From Deltaproteobacteria bacterium (GTDB taxonomy: Bacteria; Desulfobacterota; DSM-4660; Desulfatiglandales; Desulfatiglandaceae), in the NCBI GenBank assembly GCA_019307645.1, contig JAFDJF010000143.1, positions 1 through 6,525 on the forward strand: DNA of 6,525 nucleotides, written 5' to 3'. The notes below the pieces were generated by a model. The model saw nothing but the letters and a program-made list of their open reading frames with translations. It ran no database searches and was not told the origin of the DNA. The translations under genes and the position numbers were made by a program. Every line of letters begins with the position of its first letter. The stretch's first letter is position 1. Positions 6,296-6,525 of the stretch are shown here, piece after piece.

Positions 6296-6366
6296 ATTTT
6301 ACGTGTTTCGCATAAAAGCCCCACAATAGAGCTGACCGCCGTCTCTGCCGGGGAGTGCACAATTGG

Positions 6367-6525
6367 TTATGGAAATCGAGGAATCAAGAATGGTGTCCTT
6401 GATCTATACATTCGGTATTCCTCCCCAAACCTCAACTCCAGTTCCCTCTCTTCGACAAGACGATGATAAGCACTGCTAAAGACAAATGAGAGGATGAAAC
6501 CTGACATTCCCGCTGTAAGTGTGCC
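6367..6525 (-). CDS. C-terminal end of an isoprenylcysteine carboxyl methyltransferase-like membrane protein (partial)
   Basis: The final 52 codons of a gene that enters from beyond the right edge of the window and ends at TAA (6369-6367). The visible chain begins with a hydrophobic, probably membrane-spanning stretch (MSGFILSFVFSSAY) and then carries VEERELELRFGEEYRMYRSR and TPFLIPRFP. The EE.EL..RFGEEY..Y motif followed by P..IPR at the extreme C-terminus is characteristic of the bacterial ICMT/phospholipid-methyltransferase-like family of small integral membrane methyltransferases, where it helps form the S-adenosylmethionine site. The substrate in bacteria is usually unknown. It is in the same direction as the dehydratase pair with an 84-base gap, so cotranscription is possible but not shown. 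The identification rests on this C-terminal signature alone. Confidence 0.8.
   Translation of the reverse strand, partial: GTLTAGMSGFILSFVFSSAYHRLVEERELELRFGEEYRMYRSRTPFLIPRFP

Noticed and set aside
6286..6315. TAAAAT as a -10 box for the dehydratase pair
   Set aside because: It would place the transcript start on top of the ribosome binding site, and the upstream TTGTGG is a poor -35 match at 19 bases.
6318..6353. CCCC/GGGG stem followed by CTTTT on the minus strand as a terminator of the methyltransferase-like gene
   Set aside because: The stem is interrupted by a large, mostly unpaired interior and the T-run is only four bases.
6283..6360. Upstream start giving a 26-residue N-terminal extension of the first dehydratase-family subunit
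   Set aside because: There is no ribosome binding site at 6360, the added residues do not resemble the family, and GAGGAG sits at the right distance from the ATG at 6282.

Overview
The window looks like part of the chromosome of an anaerobic bacterium that handles acyl-CoA compounds. My best guess is a sulfate-reducing or syntrophic member of the Desulfobacterota. This rests on the combination of two 2-hydroxyacyl-CoA dehydratase/benzoyl-CoA reductase-type subunits, a CrtI-like FAD oxidoreductase and an APH-type kinase fused to an SCP2 lipid-binding domain, plus a dispersed palindrome of a kind I associate with such genomes. No rRNA, tRNA, CRISPR array, transposase or phage gene is visible. 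The assignment is inference, not a match.

Layout. (1) Positions 2-1192, + strand: the 3' part of a phosphotransferase (APH fold) with a C-terminal SCP2 domain; its 5' end lies outside the window. (2) Positions 1189-1854, - strand: a HAD-family hydrolase of the type found at the N-terminus of soluble epoxide hydrolase and ACAD10. It meets the kinase tail to tail with overlapping stop codons. (3) Positions 1855-2065: a 211-base divergent intergenic region with a palindromic repeat, a short GC hairpin and a good ribosome binding site for the next gene. (4) Positions 2066-3538, + strand: a phytoene-desaturase-like FAD oxidoreductase. (5) Positions 3539-3721: a convergent gap with no convincing terminator. 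(6) Positions 6525 down to 3722, - strand: the C-terminal end of an isoprenylcysteine-carboxyl-methyltransferase-like membrane protein, then two paralogous 2-hydroxyacyl-CoA dehydratase-family subunits in a tightly coupled pair.

How they may work together (inference). The kinase, HAD protein and dehydratase subunits are all of families that act on acyl-CoA or hydroxyacyl-CoA compounds. ACAD10 in animals joins HAD, APH and acyl-CoA dehydrogenase domains in one chain, and here HAD and APH are neighbouring separate genes. The two dehydratase subunits would form a heterodimeric iron-sulfur enzyme, but the ATP-driven activator such enzymes need is not in the window. The genes lie on both strands, so they are not one operon and a shared pathway is not proven.

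The most striking sequence-level signals are a 17-base homopolymer inside the second dehydratase gene, where a one-base slip either way stops translation; a canonical A AAA AAC heptamer at the junction of the two dehydratase genes, placed so that a -1 slip would fuse them; and an uneven cysteine set between the two subunits.
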